Source: Gemmatimonadota bacterium
GTDB taxonomy: Bacteria; Gemmatimonadota; Gemmatimonadetes; Longimicrobiales; Gaopeijiaceae
DNA: 7,938 nt
Assembly: GCA_015492755.1 (NCBI GenBank)
Contig: WGEM01000303.1
Span: 1-7,938 of the forward strand
Direction of reading: 5' to 3'
This document shows positions 6,413-7,938 of the stretch, in pieces. The stretch's first letter is position 1. Each line of letters starts with the position of its first letter. A model generated the notes under the pieces. That model searched no databases and was not told where the DNA came from. It saw nothing but the letters and a program-made list of their open reading frames with translations. A program made the position numbers and the translations under genes.

Positions 6413-6515
6413 GCACGTGGTGCGTTTGCGTGTTCAGTCAAGGAGCGCCGACGAGTCGTGGCAGCGCTACGGCGAGGAGAAGCGACGATGGATCAACCGC
6501 GAACCCACCACGTGC
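6413..6515. repeat. Internal inverted repeat pair A of the MITE-like element
   Basis: Bases 6413-6430 pair with 6498-6515 at 16 of 18 positions, including a perfect 10-base run, GCACGTGGTG with CACCACGTGC. The arms are separated by 67 bases. The pair could form a long hairpin in single-stranded DNA or in a read-through transcript. Confidence 0.6.
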
Positions 6516-6593
6516 CCATCCACCTGCAGGACCATGACATCGAAGATTGTGGATTGGGCGCGGCACGGCCCCGCCTCCGTCGTTGGCGCTCCT
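6441..6593. repeat. Internal inverted repeat pair B of the MITE-like element
   Basis: AGGAGCGCCGACGA (6441-6454) matches the reverse complement of 6580-6593 at 13 of 14 positions. The left arm of B lies between the arms of pair A and its right arm lies outside them. The two pairs therefore cross rather than nest and cannot both form as simple hairpins. Confidence 0.55.
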
Positions 6594-6596
6594 GGA

Positions 6597-6612
6597 CGTA
6601 GCTTGGGCTACG
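6597..6612. repeat. Short perfect hairpin inside the MITE-like element
   Basis: CGTAGC (6597-6602) and GCTACG (6607-6612) form a 6-bp stem with a TTGG tetraloop, 17 bases inside the right terminal repeat. Confidence 0.35.
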
Positions 6613-6628
6613 CCGTCGTCGCGCCGTC

Positions 6629-6648
6629 TTACTCGGACAGGCTCTTAG
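6629..6648 (-). repeat. Right terminal inverted repeat plus flanking TTAG
   Basis: This is the mirror of the left arm: TTACTCGGACAGGCTC at 6629-6644 followed by TTAG. The last three bases, TAG, also follow the left arm's flank (CTAG), which fits a target-site duplication that has lost one match. Confidence 0.85.
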
Positions 6649-6698
6649 TCGATATGTCCGGTTTCGGGACGCCTCCGCACAGACCGCGCGGGGTGAGG

Positions 6699-6727
6699 TT
6701 TACGGCGGGTCCCGGCGGCGTCATCTT
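6699..6727 (+). promoter_or_regulatory. Possible promoter of tRNA-Arg
   Basis: TTTACG (6699-6704) and CATCTT (6722-6727) are spaced by 17 bases and end ten bases before the mature tRNA. The -35 is a fair match and the -10 a poor one. The site lies outside the MITE-like element, so the tRNA does not need the element for transcription. Confidence 0.3.
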
Positions 6728-6736
6728 CTGGTTCCG

Positions 6737-6810
<74 letters not shown>

Positions 6811-6812
6811 CT

Positions 6813-6827
6813 GAGGGGCGCCCCCTC
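6813..6827 (+). terminator. Compact hairpin directly after tRNA-Arg
   Basis: GAGGGG (6813-6818) pairs perfectly with CCCCTC (6822-6827) around a three-base CGC loop, beginning two bases after the tRNA. No T run follows. It may terminate the tRNA transcript or guide 3' processing. Confidence 0.35.
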
Positions 6828-6854
6828 GCCGCTGCGCCCTGGCCGGATGGACCC

Positions 6855-6860
6855 TATCTT
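6855..6860 (+). promoter_or_regulatory. Possible -10 element of the TPR lipoprotein gene
   Basis: TATCTT sits in CCTATCTTGCC, which closely resembles CCTATATTGCC at the FISP-repeat gene promoter (from 3825). No good -35 is seen at 16-19 bases upstream. Transcription would begin near 6867, about 55 bases before the chosen start codon. The 111-base gap between tRNA and gene shows no other signal beyond the hairpin at 6813. Confidence 0.35.
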
Positions 6861-6921
6861 GCCCCGCCGCATCCGCCCGTCCTCGCGGGCGATGAACCCC
6901 ATCCGGTCTTCGAGGTGCGCC

Positions 6922-7938
6922 ATGTCCAGACTGCTCGTTCCTCTCCGTCCGGCGCGCTGCGCCGCGTGGTGGCTCGTGGCCTTCACGCTCGCCGCGTGCG
7001 GAGAGGCTCCCCCCGGCGCTTCGCCGGACGATGCCACCCCACCCGCCGGTTCCGACGACGCGGCGCCGCTTCCCCCCGGGGTGCAGGCGATCTCCTTCCT
7101 GGGGGACACGCTCCGCACGCCCGAGCTCCCCGAGGAGACCCGTGCGGTGTATCTCGAGCGATACCGGGAGGCGGAGGACGCTCTGGCGGACGATCCCGAC
7201 GACGCCGACGCCCTCATCTGGATGGGGCGGCGCACCGCCTACCTGGGCCAGTACCGGGAAGCCATCGACATCTACACCCACGCCCTCACGCTCCACCCCG
7301 AGGACGCCCGCCTCTACCGGCACCGGGGCCATCGCTACATCACCGTGCGCGAGCTCGACCGCGCCATCGCCGATCTCACGCGTGCCGCGGAGCTGGTGGA
7401 AGGCACACCCGACCAGGTGGAGCCCGACGGACTCCCCAACCGCCTGGGAATCCCCACCAGCACGCTGCACTTCAACATCTGGTACCACCTGGGGCTGGCC
7501 TACGATCTGAAGGGCGACTTCGAGGCGGCTGCGGACGCGTACCGGAGGTGCCTGGAGGTCTCGAAGCGCCCGGATTCGGTGGTGGCCACCTCGTACTGGC
7601 TCTACCTCACGCTCCGGCGCCTGGGGCGGGACGACGAGGCCGCCCGCGTCCTGGAGCGCATCACCCCCGACATGGAGATCATCGAGAGCGAGGCGTATCT
7701 CAACCTCCTCCTCCTCTTCAAGGGAGAACGCGCGCCGGAGGAGCTCCTGGGCCCCGAAGGCCACGAGGCGACGCTGCAGAGCACCACCACCGCGTACGGG
7801 GTGGGGATGTACTGGCTGCTGCAGGGCGATGAGGAGCGCGCCATGGAGATCTTCCAAAGGATCCTGGAGGCCCGGAACCAGTGGGCCGCCTTCGGCTACA
7901 TCGCTGCCGAGGCGGAGGTGGCGGGGCTGGGGGATCGG
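6922..7938 (+). CDS. TPR-repeat lipoprotein, 3' end outside the window
   Basis: An open frame of 339 codons without a stop at the window edge. The N-terminus has arginines (R3, R9, R12), a hydrophobic core (AAWWLVAFT) and a lipobox LAAC at 23-26, followed by GEAPP. This predicts a signal-peptidase II lipoprotein acylated on C26. A flexible Ala/Pro/Asp linker spans 27-55. Tetratricopeptide-like helix pairs then follow: 94-127 (ALIWMGRRTAYLGQYREAI with ALTLHPED), 128-161 (LYRHRGHRYITVRELDRAIADL), 185-216 (WYHLGLAYDLKGDFEAAADAY) and about 222-252. A last unit lies around 293-325. Such proteins usually act as periplasmic or outer-membrane scaffolds; no enzymatic motif is visible. ATG 6922 has GAGGTG at 6912-6917. 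An in-frame ATG at 6892 would add ten residues without breaking the signal peptide but lacks a good Shine-Dalgarno. It is separated from the tRNA by 111 bases and probably has its own promoter. Confidence 0.82.
   Translation, partial: MSRLLVPLRPARCAAWWLVAFTLAACGEAPPGASPDDATPPAGSDDAAPLPPGVQAISFLGDTLRTPELPEETRAVYLERYREAEDALADDPDDADALIWMGRRTAYLGQYREAIDIYTHALTLHPEDARLYRHRGHRYITVRELDRAIADLTRAAELVEGTPDQVEPDGLPNRLGIPTSTLHFNIWYHLGLAYDLKGDFEAAADAYRRCLEVSKRPDSVVATSYWLYLTLRRLGRDDEAARVLERITPDMEIIESEAYLNLLLLFKGERAPEELLGPEGHEATLQSTTTAYGVGMYWLLQGDEERAMEIFQRILEARNQWAAFGYIAAEAEVAGLGDR

Larger units (their letters stand above)
6384..6644. mobile_element. Non-autonomous MITE-like element (IS5-type ends), 261 bp
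   Basis: The element is bounded by perfect 16-bp terminal inverted repeats: GAGCCTGTCCGAGTAA at 6384-6399 and its reverse complement at 6629-6644. The flanks are CTAG (6380-6383) and TTAG (6645-6648). Both fit the YTAR target that IS5-family transposases duplicate, though the two copies differ at the first base, which may be later mutation. The interior shows no convincing coding frame and no recognisable transposase, and is too short for one. It is therefore best read as a MITE, or as an internally deleted insertion sequence mobilised by a related enzyme elsewhere in the genome. It contains further inverted repeats and fills most of the divergent region between kup and tRNA-Arg. The family assignment rests only on the ends and target and is an inference. 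Confidence 0.72.

Overview
The window is high-GC, densely packed chromosomal DNA from a bacterium that probably has an outer membrane. Most genes are core housekeeping. Genes overlap by a few bases, GTG starts are frequent, and a Kup potassium transporter and a lipobox-type TPR lipoprotein are present. The combination of a MerR-like regulator with surE, pcm and a YqaA-type DedA gene fits Gemmatimonadota or a deltaproteobacterial/Myxococcota-like lineage. That placement is an inference from gene content and style; no rRNA or other phylogenetic marker is present.

Region 1 (1-3765, + strand) is a compact run of six genes: the 3' end of plsY, gpsA, a small MerR-type regulator, surE, pcm and a YqaA/DedA-family membrane protein. 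plsY/gpsA overlap by 8 bases, gpsA/merR by 4, surE/pcm by 19 and pcm/yqaA by 4; only merR-surE has a gap (46 bases). This looks like one translationally coupled operon. PlsY and GpsA supply lysophosphatidate and glycerol-3-phosphate for phospholipid synthesis. SurE and Pcm are stationary-phase and stress maintenance enzymes, and the DedA protein is a membrane-homeostasis factor.

Region 2 (3766-4409) holds a promoter-like sequence and a 167-codon gene of unknown function. Its protein has a disordered, charged N-terminal half carrying a duplicated FISP(E/D)(D/E)PLP motif. It converges on kup.

Region 3 (4410-6293, - strand) is a full-length kup K+ uptake transporter gene with a GTG start.

Region 4 (6294-6736) is the divergent intergenic region between kup and a tRNA gene. 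Most of it is a 261-bp non-coding element with near-perfect 16-20 bp terminal inverted repeats flanked by YTAR tetranucleotides. This is the signature of a MITE or internally deleted IS5-type insertion sequence, and it is the most interesting unlabelled structure in the window.

Region 5 (6737-7938, + strand) contains tRNA-Arg(CCT) followed by a TPR-repeat lipoprotein gene that runs off the end of the window. I see no evidence for a defence system, CRISPR array, prophage or biosynthetic cluster.
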